The notes beneath the pieces are model-generated. The model had not been told where the DNA came from and made no database searches. It saw only the letters and a program-made list of their open reading frames with translations. Of a stretch of DNA of 64,000 nucleotides, positions 1 to 12,910 are shown piece by piece (position 1 is the stretch's first letter; each line of letters begins with the position of its first letter). A program made the translations under genes and the position numbers. The DNA is taken from the NCBI GenBank assembly GCA_030272155.1, contig CP126191.1, forward strand, positions 2,626,501 to 2,690,500. The letters are read 5' to 3'. The stretch comes from Tetradesmus obliquus (Eukaryota; Chlorophyta; Chlorophyceae; Sphaeropleales; Scenedesmaceae).

Positions 1-1868
1 CACTATACATGCCCGGCAGCTGCGGCGCCCTCGCCCGCCGGATCAATCGATAAATCACCGCGATGCGATCGGCGCTGAAAGCAGGTCGCAGCGCTGCCAT
101 TTGATACAACACGCAGCCGAGCGCCCAAATGTCGGCTTTTTGATTGTAGCCGGTTCCGCCGAGCTGCTCCGGGGCGAGGATGTTTGGTGTACCCACAAAG
201 GATTGGGCCACGGCACTGCTGCGCTGGTGCTGCGCAGCGATGAAGGAGCCTGCGCCGCCGCTGCTGCTGCCGAAGAGTGAGGCGCCTGTGGCGCTGCCCG
301 TCATGCTGTGTCCTGCATCCAGCACCTGTACAGGTGGGGCAGAGGTGATGGGAGCGGATGTTGAAATCAGCGCGCCAGTGTCAGTGTTGTGCTGCATATG
401 CCGCTGAGTTTTACGACCGTTAGGACGCTAGCTGTGCAGCACTTTGCGCTCAGGCTGAGCTGGGCAGCAACGGCTGCTACATGTTCTTGTCATAGCTCCT
501 GCTGCAGTGAATACAACAGACCTCACCGGCACATACTGCATGCTGTTACTGTGGTGCTGGCTGCTGTCTTGTGCTGGCTGGTGCTGCATGACACCAGCTG
601 CTGCACACACATGTTGCACGAGCGCTTCAAAAGGAGTGATGCTTCAAAAGTTGCTGCAGCAAGCCTGCACCAACTGCAGCGCACCTTGACCAGGCCAAAG
701 TCCCCCAGCTTCAGCAATCCCTGGCTCGTCATGAAGATGTTATTTGCTTTCAAATCCCGGTGCATCAGGCCCCGCGAGTGGATGTACGCCAGCGCCGCAA
801 CCAGCTGCACAAAGTAGCGCAGCAGCAGCGGCTCCGGCAGATGCCTGCCTGCCTGGCCGGCCTGCTGCAGCCTGCTGTGCAGGTCACCGCTGTCTGCAAA
901 CTCCATCACAATGTTGAGTCTCGCGCCATCAGCAAAGCAGTCGTGATATCTGCATGAGAGGCATAGGAAAGATGGTGTTATGCAGCACACTGAGAGGCTG
1001 GTTGGTTGTACAGTGGGAGCTGCCTATGCCGCGAAGGGAGATGCAGCTGCTGCTGCGCCAGCCATGCAATGCGGCAGACGCCGGCGGCTGCAGGAGCTGC
1101 CAGCAGCATCCTCCAGCATACTGAGCCGGTAGCGGTTCCACCAGGCAGCTGTGATTACAGGTGGGCACTGCTGCAGCTCAACCACAGCCGATCATACAAT
1201 GCATTTCAACCAACCAATACAGCCGATTGTAATCGCAGCGCCTCACCGAATGATGTTGGGGTGCTGCAGGCTGGCCAGCACTGCCACCTCTCGCTTCTGC
1301 TGCTCCAGGATGGACCCCGCCTGCCCCACAGCAGCAGCAGCAGCAGCAGGCGCCTCCAGCGCCTTGATGCACACCAGCTGGCCGGTGGGCAGGTGCTGCG
1401 CCTTGTGCACGCAGCCGAATGCGCCGCGCCCCAACTCCTCAAGCATGCGATACTCGCCCTGCACAGTGCACAGGACGTAGCACAGCATGAAGGTTGCTGC
1501 CCCAAGTTTTGCAACTGCGCAGAACTTGCAGCAGCAGCAGTGACAGCTGTACTACCTCCAGCATGCTGTACTTGCCCGTGGAGTCAAGCTCGCAGTTTTC
1601 AGCCAGACTGCTTGGGACTATAAGTGTGACTGCTGCTCATGCATGGCGATGCAGCTGGCTGGGCTGGTGATGCACGTGCAAATTGAAAGCAGCGCTGCTG
1701 GCAACAAACAGCAGAACGCACAGGCTGCAACTTGCATTGAATGCTGGCCGCAGCCGCACCTGCAGCGTCACTGCCGGCTTGACTGCTGGTGTCTGCATGG
1801 GGAACAGCCGCCGCAGCGACTGCAGCTGCTTGCGTGAGAAGTCGGGAGTGGCCTGCGCCCGGCTGCTG

Positions 1869-1906
<38 letters not shown>

Positions 1907-2506
1907 CGCTGCAGCTGCTGTGGCTGCCTGCACTCCTGGCAGCTGCTTGTGGGCAGCCTCCTGGCAGCAGCATTACACCACCAGGGTTGCCCAGTCAGTT
2001 GCTGTGATGAGTTGCGAGCAGCAGCTTGAGGCTAAGATACTACATGGCAGGCCACCGCAAGCACTGCATGATTGCGGGCACGGCACAATTGCCTGGATCG
2101 TGCTGTGCTGCGTTACTTCTGCAACATCCTGCAAACAGCACTGCTGGCAGCAGGTTAAACTGCACTTGACACCTGCACTGATGGGGATGCTGCAGCAGCT
2201 GCAGGGGCCCCGGCATCCTACATTAAACTTGCGCCCAACCCTCAGCACTGCCCTGCACCGGACCCTCGGCACTCCCTGCTGGCAGCAGCCTCACCTGCGC
2301 TGATAGGGATACTGCTGCTACTACAGGGGCCCCCGCACCCTACGATGTCAATTGCACCCTAACCCTCAGCACTACACTGCAGCAGCCTCACCTGCGCTGA
2401 TGCAGCTGCAGGCGGCACCGCGCCCTCAATATTCACCACAAGATCTGTGCCATGCGGCGCCGCTGCTGACTCAGCACTCTCTCCACACATCAGCGCCTTG
2501 ATGTGT

Positions 2507-2554
<48 letters not shown>

Positions 2555-2639
2555 TCTTGTTCTAGGGCAGCATTCTTGGCCAGCAGTGCAGCTAGCTCAG
2601 GGTCGTGTGCCGCCTCTGCTGCAAGGAAGCTCCGGTAAA
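1..2639 (-). CDS. NEK-like serine/threonine protein kinase, partial (3' end off window)
   Basis: Kinase domain in three phase-consistent exons: 1247-1458, 685-949 and 391 to the left edge. Visible: glycine loop ELGRGAFGCV, catalytic lysine in VCIKALE, catalytic loop HRDLKANNIF, metal-binding DFG in KLGDFGLVK, and VGTPNILAPEQL followed by KADIWALGCVLYQM. HRDLKxxNIF and the late-domain wording resemble NIMA-related (NEK) kinases; NEK is inference. The activation loop carries an insertion of roughly 60 residues, rich in Ser, Gly and Ala, between DFG and the APE motif. Two upstream exons, 2392-2639 (coiled coil, poly-Gln) and 1760-1927 (poly-Ala, then DFSRKQLQSLRRLFP), join in phase 0 and probably encode an N-terminal extension, but no start codon was identified. 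A segment at 1572-1610 encodes GKYSMLE, resembling the start of the kinase exon (GEYRMLE), and may be a splice-edge copy. The C-terminus lies outside the window. Confidence 0.82.
2165..2405 (-). repeat. Two tandem copies of an exon edge in the kinase gene
   Basis: The 3' end and donor of the exon ending at 2392 recur at about 2287-2330 and, more diverged, at 2170-2215. The spacing is about 120 bp, and each copy is followed by a similar stretch rich in ACCCTCAGCACT. Both copies lie downstream of the true exon in transcription order. Confidence 0.65.
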
Positions 2640-3559
2640 CTGCATTTGCACGAAGCAGTTCAGCGAGATGACGATTAAGTCATCAGTATGTAGTTGTAGC
2701 GTTTGGGGTGTGGGTTTGCCTCAATGCGGCCAAGGTGTGTGCTCTGCGAACATGCTGGCCCCTACGGCTGCCTGTGCTGCATGCTCTGCACTGCTTCCAA
2801 CGCTGGACAACATAGCGCAAGGTTTCACTCACTGAACGTCCAATGCAGAGTCGCTGGGGCAGCAGTGCATGAATGATGCGCAACATGCTACTGGAACTCA
2901 TCGGCAGTACATCAGCAGTACACCACCCAACCCACATGCATACTCGTCTCCTGCGTCGATACTGCATCTGGCTTCAGACCCGCTCCAACTTTGTTCAGCC
3001 ATATGCTTTATGATTATCTTTCTGAATCAATGTGTTTATGCTGCTGTTGGCCGCGTTGTGGCCAGCTTGGTCAGACTAAGTACTGTGGAGGTGCAGCGCA
3101 GTCTCATTGCAGCAACACAGAAGCGTGTAACGTTGTTAGGGGGTCAGTTGACGTGAACATTCATCTACTCTGTTTTTGAAGAGTCTAGACGCGAGAAGAG
3201 GCTCCCTGAGTCTGCCACAGCAAGAAAAACAGGGAAGCAAGGAGGGGATGCAGAAGGGTTTGAAGGTCGTCGATCAGGACAGCCCCATACATTGAATTGT
3301 TTCCAAATACGTATAGTAGTCAAACATGTGCAGCGTCTTGTGCAAAGTCGCTGCGTCTCGCGAATGGAGGGCGCGTGGTCATGACCTGGCATGACACACG
3401 AAGGTTGACCACGCGTAGCACGTGCTTGGTTCTCGTCAGCTTTGCCACCTGAAAAAACCTTTATTTAAGCCCGATACAGCAGCTTTCAGGTGGTATTGCT
3501 TTTTGCGGGCTGCCACCTGTCACACGAGCCCGCCATCAGTTACAGCTCTGCACAGGGCT
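2640..3559. other. Intergenic region between kinase and REV3
   Basis: No convincing coding exon seen. It should contain the kinase 5' end or promoter and the REV3 3' UTR. On the minus strand a TGTAA motif, the usual green-algal polyadenylation signal, lies about 20 nt past the REV3 stop (plus strand 3538-3542). Confidence 0.5.
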
Positions 3560-6500
3560 TCACAGCAGCTGCAAGCCCGCAGCTGCAACAGCAGACATGC
3601 CTCGCAGCTCAGCCACCACCTTGTGCCGCTCATAGTACACGCCACAATCCAGAGAGCCACACACCACGCCACCATGCCTCACATTCCAGCCACCCCCTCC
3701 GCCACAGCTCTGGCACAGCCTCACAAGATGCTGATGCTGCCGCTCTAGTCTTGCTGCTCTAGCTGCAAGCACCACAGCAGTCGACTGTGGATTTGCCCTG
3801 CACCTCTCGCACAGCGGCTCTGCAGCACGCGTCAGCTCATCACAGACAGCACAATGCCTCGAGAGGTAGTACGCATCAATCGTGGCGCTGCTGCCTGGAG
3901 CAGCAGCAGCACCATGACCTGGCATCATGCTGCTGCTCAGCCCTGCTGCCCTGCTGCTGCTTGGACCAGCTGCTGCTGCTGCCGGTTCAAACCCAGCCAG
4001 CGCAGCAGCCATGCTAAAGCCAGCTCCTGCTGCTTCACCCGCCTGTCCTGCCGCTGCTGCTGCTGCACCTGCTGCTGCCGCTGCCCCGCCTGCCAGGCCA
4101 GCAGCAGTGGGCAGTCCTAGCGCGTGTGTGGGTCGCTTCTGTGGCAGCAGCCGCGTGGGCTTGCGCATGTGTGCAAACCAGGAGCGCACATCAGCGCCCA
4201 CCAGCGACAGCACACGCTCCAGCGCAGGAATGAGCTGCAGGCGATGCAATGTATGTAAGCGTACAAGCACAGTTAGGAGCAATACATACAAGAATATAAG
4301 CACAATTGGCGCCCACCAGCGACAGCACGCGCTCTAGCGCAGGAGTAATCTGCAGACGGTGCATTGCAGATGCAGGCCAAAAAGTGCGGCACATAAGCAC
4401 AGGTGGTGATGCGGTTCATAACTGCCGTCAGACGGTGCCACACACTCAACCGGAGCCTGTATGACAGGCCGACAGTGAATGAAGCCAAGAGCGCAAAGTG
4501 CTTCGAAAGGATGCTTCCCAACGGCAGGTTGGCATTGCTGCTGCTAGGGCTCAACTGGTGATGAAACAACAATGTTGGCAGCTACTTGTGCAGCACACTT
4601 GCAAGAAACGACAGAAAAAAAAACCCAAACAGCTGCAGCAGCAGCCAGCCCACCTGCTTTGTAATGTAGTAGTTGCCGTGCAGGCGCAGCGCCGCCCTGC
4701 TGCTGTCCTGCTGCACCAGCGCCTGGGGAGGCACCACCAGATCAATCAGCCTGCTGCCAGGCGCGCCTGCCACCACCTGCAGCACCAGCAATGCACCCAC
4801 AACCTCTGCTCAGCACGCAGGGCACGCGCTCCCCGTCGCGGGCTCAACACATGGTCTGAGACCAGCAATTGAGAAGAGAGACACCACAGAACAACAGCGC
4901 TGCTAGCAGATACACAATGAAAGTGTTGCTCACCACGTATGTGCACCCTAAACATGCTGATGCTATGACGTTTAAGCGGGTCAGGCCTTTTTGCGGTCTG
5001 GGGCGCCTACACGTGGTGTTGAGTTGATGATGCGTGTGCGTTTGGGTTGTTTGGCTGTACATGAACGCACCAGCCGTTATGGTGGCAGGCGAGCTGATGG
5101 TAATGCAGCATGTCCGGCGTGTGGTGCAGATGTGGAGTCATTGTCACATTTGCTTTTCAAACAGCGTTTGATTGTGCTGCGACGTCTGTGCAAAGAGATG
5201 AGATGTTCAATGAGATTAGGGCTTTGTCTGGTTGCGCTGCAAAATTGCGTAACTGTTGTCTATTACAGATGCTGAGGTGAAGGTGAAGCGGTTTGTGTCG
5301 GATGATGCTTGGGGTTCTGTTAGGTCACTGGTGTCTAGGTTCATTCCTGATTTTCTTGAACAGGCTCGGGGTGTGCGTAATGCTTGCAAACATGATGGTG
5401 TAGTGCTCCCTTCTGTTGCCGCTCCATTGGGGCGCGGGGCCGATGGCGTTGATGCTATGGCTTGATGGTTAACATGATGATGATGCTCACCACGTAGCGC
5501 CCGCTCCACGCGTGCGTCTGCCGCCATACCACAGAGATGCATACTCAAAACACAGCAACACAATAATAAGATATCACCTCTTCCCTGCACGGCTGTCATC
5601 TCACCACGTATGGCACGCGCTCGCCGTAGCGCGGCTCTGCCCTAGGGTCTGCTGCCATAGCCTTGGCCGCCACGATGGCAGCAGGCGGCAAGCTGGACGC
5701 GGTCGGCGCATAGCTGCCCAGCCGCACCTCCTTGCAAAACACAAAGTCCTGCGGTTGGATCCAAAAAGACATGAAGCTGTGTCAATGTGTCAGAAATGTT
5801 GACGGCTGCTGGGGGAAGGGTGGAGGCGCTGGGGCGTAGCTGCCCAGCCGCACCTCCTTGCAAAACACAAAGTCCTGCGGTTTGAATCCACACGCTACAG
5901 CAAAAATCCTGTTTCGGATGTGTCTAAAATGTTGACGGCGCTGGGGGCAGGCTGTAGACCATAAATCGATACCTGCCCAGCCGCACCTCCTTGCAGAACA
6001 CAAGTACTTGTGGACTAGTCCTGCAAGCAGTTTGGTGCACCGTTGCGCTTGATCCAATGATCAGTTCATGGTTACGTGCGAACTGTCAGCCGTGCCATAC
6101 ACACTCGGCCCTTGTAAGATTCGTTGACAGTGGTCGTGAACGGTCCATACCTGCACAGACACCCTGTTGCTGAGGATCTTGGCCCACTGGCGCGTGCAGT
6201 AGCCCTTGACCGCGGACAGGTCGCGGCTGGTGAACAGCTCACGCAGGCACGCCTCCAGCATCTTGGACACAGCAGGGCAGCCGTCACGCCTGCGCAGTCA
6301 AAGACGAATCCGCAATGACTGCTCTTCAGCAACACCAGCACAGGACATCAGCAGGCAATCGATCATGGCAAACACTGAGACTGGGAGAAGTTCACGTTGA
6401 CAGAAACAGGACATAAGTTCACCTCGGCAGCAGCAGCTGCAGCAGCCACAGCGTCACCTGACTGTCTCGATGCCCTTGGCGTCAAACACCGGCACCGCCT

Positions 6501-6878
6501 GCTCCGCTGACTCGTACGCAAAGCCCACGTAGCGCTTCTTGGTCTGCAGCAGGCAGGGGTGGTACACCTTCTCCAGCTTTAGGGTGACGGGGCGCGGGTT
6601 GGATGTGGTCACGGCAGCGGCGATCTCAGCGCTGCAGATGGAAGGCAGCACAGCGCAGTGGCACATGTGTTTTGCAGCATCGAGTGGCGCAGTGTGGGCT
6701 GTGTGTCAGCGGCATCGGAGCGGCAAGTGCAGCATGTCAATGTCTTGATACTGAGCGTGTAGAGTTGCTTGGCTCACATGTGCTGCATGCACCTCGCAGA
6801 CCATGCAGCAAGCCTGCCTAGACCGCCTCTGGGTGCCACAACAGCTGTCACATCAGCCGCCACATCGTTCGCCACTGT

Positions 6879-6909
<31 letters not shown>

Positions 6910-7061
6910 CACCCGATCCTGTGCGCCTCTGCCCTGCTCCTGCCCGGCAGTGCCACGAAGAGGCTGTCGGTGTCTCCATACACCACACGCGCACGCCACC
7001 CGGGGTGCTCCTCAACCAGCCTGATGGCATTCTCCAATGTGGTGCGGCCAGACTGGCACGG

Positions 7062-7102
<41 letters not shown>

Positions 7103-8764
7103 TTACTTATACTGCATGGCGAGTGGCTGCTAAAGCTTGGCAGGGAAGGAGCCGCAGTCAGCCTGGCCTGCAACAGCATGTGCGGCAGCTGACGTACACT
7201 TGTGGAAAGCGCAATGTGACGGACCGCAAAGCACAGTGCCACTCATCCGACGTAACAAACCCGTTCCAACAGCCCCAGGCGCACGACAAACCCAGCTTCA
7301 GCCCACACGAACGATCACGATGGCGTCATCCATCAGCCAGCCGGCACAACAAGCACAGCACCGCATATATGCGCAACCATACACGCCACACGCAAGGCTA
7401 CAGTTCACAGCCGCCGCACATGCACCGCCACGATGGCGTCGACTGGCAACCGGTTGCACACCAGGCACAGCACCGCACACACAACGACAAACAACATCCC
7501 AGAGCAAAGTGTGCAGGCCCCCACGCACCGCCACGATAGCATCTGCAAGCTCCGCAAGTGGCATGCGGCCTGAGAAGGAGGCGGAGGTGTAGCCGTAGCT
7601 CACGTTGGCGATCATCTTCAGCCCAAACTGGCGCGCGTTGAGGCAGCGCTGCAGCACCTGCACCGGCAGCAGCGCAGGACAGGCAAAGCCATTGGCAAGT
7701 TGGCAGGGCGGCAACAGCCCCGGCGGCGCTGGAACTTGTTGGCAGGCTTATGTCCTGCATCAGGTGTAAGCTGACGCGGTCCCCGACCCTAGTCAAAACA
7801 ACAGCAACAAACCGTAGTCAACCCCACCTTGTCGGCTTTGCAGCGCTTCATGGCCGCTTTGACCATCACCCGCGTGGCAAGGATCTCATGCAGCAGCCGC
7901 GGCAGCACGCCCGGCCGCACCCCCGGCGGCAGAAACGCCACGCCATTCGGCGCTATGATCAAACCTTCTGGGTCCGCTGCTGCTCCCGGCAGCAACGCAT
8001 CTGCTGGAGGCGCATAGCTGCTCACTCCTAGCCTCACACCGGTCCCTGCTGGATGCTGCTGCTGCGCAGCATGTGGCAATCCCTCCCCTGCACCACCGCC
8101 GCTGCTCATCTGCGATGCATTTGGTGTGAGGTCTGCAGCCGCATTTGCAGCTGCCACGCGTGCGGCGGCGGCTGCGGCGGCTGCAGCAGCAGCAGCAGCA
8201 GCAGCAGCAGCGTGCGCCGGGCGGCCCACGCATGTCGAGTAGCAGAGGTTGTAGGCGATGACTAGGGAGGGGTAGAGGCTCTGGAAGTCGAGCACCACCA
8301 CTGGGTGGACGTACAGCCGGCTTTCTGGCTCCATGACTAAGGGGAGGGCCTCAGTGGCGGGCTGCGAGCCCACCTGCAGGAAACACACATGTGATGTTTT
8401 TAGTCATCTTCATCACGAGTATGTCTGTACGAACACAACAAGGCATTGGAAGGGTGGTCCAGCACCACCACTGGGTGGACGTACAGCCGGCTCTCTGGCT
8501 CCATTACTAGGGGCAGCGCCTCTGTGGCGGGCTGCGAGCCCACCTGCGGGAAGATGTGACAAGGTATCATTGATTAGGATTTAGCATCTTGGTTTCAAAA
8601 GGCATAAATGGCAGATGCAGCAGAAGCACGGGACGCATACCCGCGAGTTCAATGGTCTCCCAGCTGAGCCGCACCTGCTCCTTGCTGGGTGAAAGCGCCA
8701 GGTAGTTCTGGCTGTGAGCCAGCCGCAGCAGCATGCTCTCCACACGGTACTGGCTGCCCCTGCA

Positions 8765-8802
<38 letters not shown>

Positions 8803-11800
8803 TCAGCAGCACAAAATGCAGCGCAATGAGCACCACGCAGCCAGCTGGCTTGAGCACAACAGGGACCATGCACTGTATCACAAAGCTGAACAGTAGACCC
8901 AACTGCGCACGTTTTTCTTTGGGTGTGCAGCGCTCGCTGGTTGGAGCTAGCAAACACCTAGAACTAGACCTGTCCAGTAGTTCTGCACTTGCTCGTTTCA
9001 AAGTCCTAGTTTGCACACACCACCACCGCACATCCACTTCTCCTGATTGGCAGCCGTCCTGGCCCCTTATGCCACAGCACCTGCTCAGTATGCTGAAGAA
9101 GCCCATAGGTGCGCACCAGCACTCCAACACATTGTATGCTTACATGCAATCAGCAGCCGCACCTGTTGAGCACGCTGAAGAAGTCAATGCCGAAGGTGCG
9201 TGCCAGCTCAGCGGTGCGCCCGGGCAGGTCCAGCGCCTCAAGCAGCTCCAGCACCAGCGCCGCACGAGCAGCAACACGAGACAGGCAGCGCCAACGGCCG
9301 CCTGCACAGCAGCAGCAGCAGCAGATGATGACAAAAGCATATAAGGCATGCCATGGCAGACATCAGGCATCCAGCAGCTGCAGCACCAGCGCGGCGCGCG
9401 CAGCAACACGAGACCGGCAGCGCCAGCGGCCACCTGCGGCACAACAGAAAGGCATGCAGCGCAAGACGCCAGATACCAGGCGATCAGTGAATCCAGCACC
9501 AGCCTGGCTCGCGCAGCAACATGAGATGGCCAGCGCCAGCGGCCGCCTGCAAACATGCAGCAGCGGCTTAGGCAATATTTGCGTAAGGCATGCGGTGCGG
9601 CCGGGCAGCTCCAGCGCCTCCAGCAGATCTAGCACCAGCCCGGCCCGCGCAGCAACACGAGACAGGCAGCGCCAACGGCCACCTGCGGCACAACAGAAAG
9701 GCATGAAGCGCAAGACGCCAGATACCAGGCGATCAGTGAATCAAGCGCCAGCCCCGCACGCGCAGCCGCACGAGACAGGCAGCGCCAGCGGCCACCTGCG
9801 CAGCAGCAGTAGATGATGATGAAAAAAACATATAAGGCATGCTATGGCAGACATCGGGCCTCAAGCAGCTGCAGCACCAGCGCGGCCCGCGCAGCGACAC
9901 GAGACAGGCAGCGCCAGCGGCCACCTGCAGCATACAAGGCATGCAGCACAAAGTGGCGTGAATCAGCTCCAGCACCAGGCCCCCCCGCGCGGCAACACGA
10001 GACAGGCAGCACCAGCAGCCGCCTGTGCAGCAGCAGCAGCAGCAGCAGCAGCTGAATCAAGGTTCGCAAGAGGCATGTATTGCAGGCATCAGGCCTCAAG
10101 CAGCTGCAGCACCAGCGCGGCACGACCAGCAACACACATGATTGAAGCATATCAAGCTGTTTGCGAGCCCCGCTGTCGCGGCCGCACCTGCATGGCCCCC
10201 GTTGAACCAGCCGGCCATGGTTGCCTGTCCCACGGCCGGCACGCGCCGCCGCAGCACCGCCGCCACGCAGCCCTCCAGGCTGTAGTGCTGCAGCTTCAGC
10301 TCGCCCGCCATCAGCCTGCAAAAGTAAACAAATCAGCAGGCAGTGCAGCTGTGAGTGTGTGATACAGCTACAGCGGTGACGCTTTCAAGCATGGTGTAGT
10401 GCTGCAGCTTCAGCTCGCCAGCCATCAGCCTGCAACACCAGCAAACAGCGCAAGGCGCAAACAACAAACGGGTGATGCAGGCAGTGCATGTGTGATGCAG
10501 CTAGGGCTCAGTGACACCTTGCAAGGCCTACCAGGAAGTGCACAAGGCCCCCTCAGCTGCTGCTGCTGCTGCCGCTGCTGCTGCTGCTGCTGCTGCGCCG
10601 TCTCACCTCCATGCGTTGAGCATGATGCGCCCTGTGGCGTGCAGGCCGCTGCTGGTGGCCCTGCCCCAGGCATCATCACTGCCCTCACGCAGGCCCGGCA
10701 GCTGCAGGCAATGCAGCAACATATAAGGATACATGCGGCGTGTTGGTAGCTGCCAAAACATGGGTCAAAGAGCATTGACTGCCCAAGGCGTCACTGCTGC
10801 CCTCATGCAGGCCGGGCAGCTGCAAACAACACGGCACAACAGCAAGACACGCATGATGTGCTCCTAGTTGACACAACATGGGTCGTGCAGCATCAGCTGC
10901 GGCGTCATCACTGCCCTGACGCAGGCGAGGCAGCTGCAGGCAGCAATGCAGGAGTACAACAAGGTGCATTGGTATGCAGGGTGCGGTTCCCATAGCATAG
11001 GTAACAAAGCGCCAGCTGTGGAAGCATTTCCCACTGAAGTGCAACTTGCGCATGGTGAGCAGGGGCTCACATGTATAAGCTGCCTTCAGGCGGGCTGTTC
11101 TCCACCCACAACATCGTACAACTTAAACACAACCCTTGTCTGGCGGCTGCCGGCCTGTTTTGTTGCGCCCCCTCACCTCTGGTGTACGTGACGCCGCCCT
11201 CAGCAGGTTGAAGCCCATCTGTGCTCCCCTGTCAGCCAGGTACCCCAGGCTGGCCTGCTGCAGGTCCCAGCCCACCAGGGCATCAGGGTCTAGGGTTTGA
11301 ATGATGGCACAAAACCCCTGCAGCAGCGCCTGCTCGCTGGCGTAGTAGTGCAGCTGCACTGGCGCCAGCCGCTGCTGCTGCTGGTCTTGTTGGGAGTGTG
11401 CCGCCCCTGCTGCTGCTGCTGGGGGCAGCATATGTGGGATGGATCCGTTCAGGCTGAGTGTTCTCAGCAGGCCGTCCCAATCTCTGTCAGGTGGGCAGCT
11501 GGCAACAGGAGCATCAATGATTGGCAGTGAAGGCAGCTTCAGCAGCTGCCGCGCAGCAGCGCTGGCTGCTGCTTCGGTGTCTGCTGCGCCTGTGCGCATG
11601 AGCGATGGTGCTGCTGCCACTGCTGCGTTTGTGGTGAGGGTCGGGCGGCCTGCTGCTGCTGCAGGCGGTGCTGCTGCTGCTGCTGCTGCTGCTGTAGCGG
11701 CAGCTGTGGCGGCGGCTGTAGCTGCTGCTGCTACTGCTGCTGGATGCTTGTCGTCCCAAATGAGGTACCTAACTACCTTGCTGCTGCTGCTGCTCTTGCT

Positions 11801-12879
11801 GCTGTTGCTGCCGGGTGCTGGCGGTGTTATCATGACCAATGCCACCACCCGCACAGAATCGTACCTGAATGGACGGGGCAGTAACATGTCACACGCGGTA
11901 GACATCAAATTTGCAAGTTGGCCAGGCAGGTACACAGCACGGCTGGTATCATTCATACTGCCATCTGACAGCTCACTAGCACCCAGGCAACCCAGTTGAC
12001 ACTGGCACAAGACGGTATCAGAGTAACAACCAACAATGAAAGCTCACCCACAGCAGCGTTGTCACTAACAAAGTGACAATTGTCATAACAAATCACCTGG
12101 GATCAGGCAGCAGACTGCCCCTGGAGTCTGCATGCACCTCCACAGCCACAATGCTCAGCTCAGGCCGCTGAACCGTCTCGGGCCCTAAACCTCCCTGAAC
12201 CCTGCGCTTGAACCCCAGCTGACTGGGCGGGGTTCTGCCGGCTGCGGTTTTGCCGCCTGGGGTTTTGCCGTCGGCTGAACCGCCTGGTGCTGCTGGCGGT
12301 GTGATGTGTTCGCTGGGGCCTGGGAGGCGCAGTGATGCTGCTGTAGCAGTACCTACAGCAGGGCTCGGCGGGGCAGCAGCAGCACCTAAGGCCTGCCGGC
12401 CTGCTGCATCTGCTGCTGCTGCTGGCGCTAGTGATGTGTCAGCTGGTAGGGTGTCGTCTGCTGCACCTTGCGCTGCCGCGGCTGCTGCTGCTGCTGCTGC
12501 CGCATCCGCAGGTGTGAGTGCCGGTGTGGCTTGCTGCATTGCTGCCCGCCTGCGCCTCCTGCTGCTGCTGCCGCCAGGCCTGCCAGCTGTACTGAAGAAA
12601 AAGCTGCGCTCATCATACTTGGGCGACGCAGGCGCCTCATAATCATCATCTTCATCTTCGCCATCACCCAGCTCAGACTCTGATCTGCTAGGCGCTGCCT
12701 CACCTGCTGCTGTTACTGCAGTTGGGCCGCCGCCTGCCTTATCACTACTGCCACCTGCTGCTGCTGCTGCTGCTGCTGCTGGTGTTGCTTTTCCCTCGTC
12801 GGCGGCTTGCTGGGAGGGCAGCGACAGCAGCAGGTTTGGGGTGGCCAGCAATGCCAGGTCACCATCAGCATCAGCCTCT

Positions 12880-12910
<31 letters not shown>

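Noticed and set aside
1572-1625. Separate kinase exon coding LAENCELDSTGKYSMLE
   Set aside because: It would duplicate the glycine-loop lead-in of the next exon (GEYRMLE); more likely an exon-edge copy. Kept only as a note.
9353-10135. Regularly spaced direct repeats resembling a CRISPR array
   Set aside because: Units are about 120 bp, diverged, and are recognisable pieces of REV3 exon 13 with splice acceptors; there are no short identical repeats, spacers or cas genes, and the locus is eukaryotic.
10990-11060. Minus-strand segment KCFHSWRF as REV3 exon 11
   Set aside because: It superficially fits the GR..LN.WR motif, but no donor gives the needed phase 2, and 10607-10701 (GRIMLNAW) fits motif, phase and splice sites.
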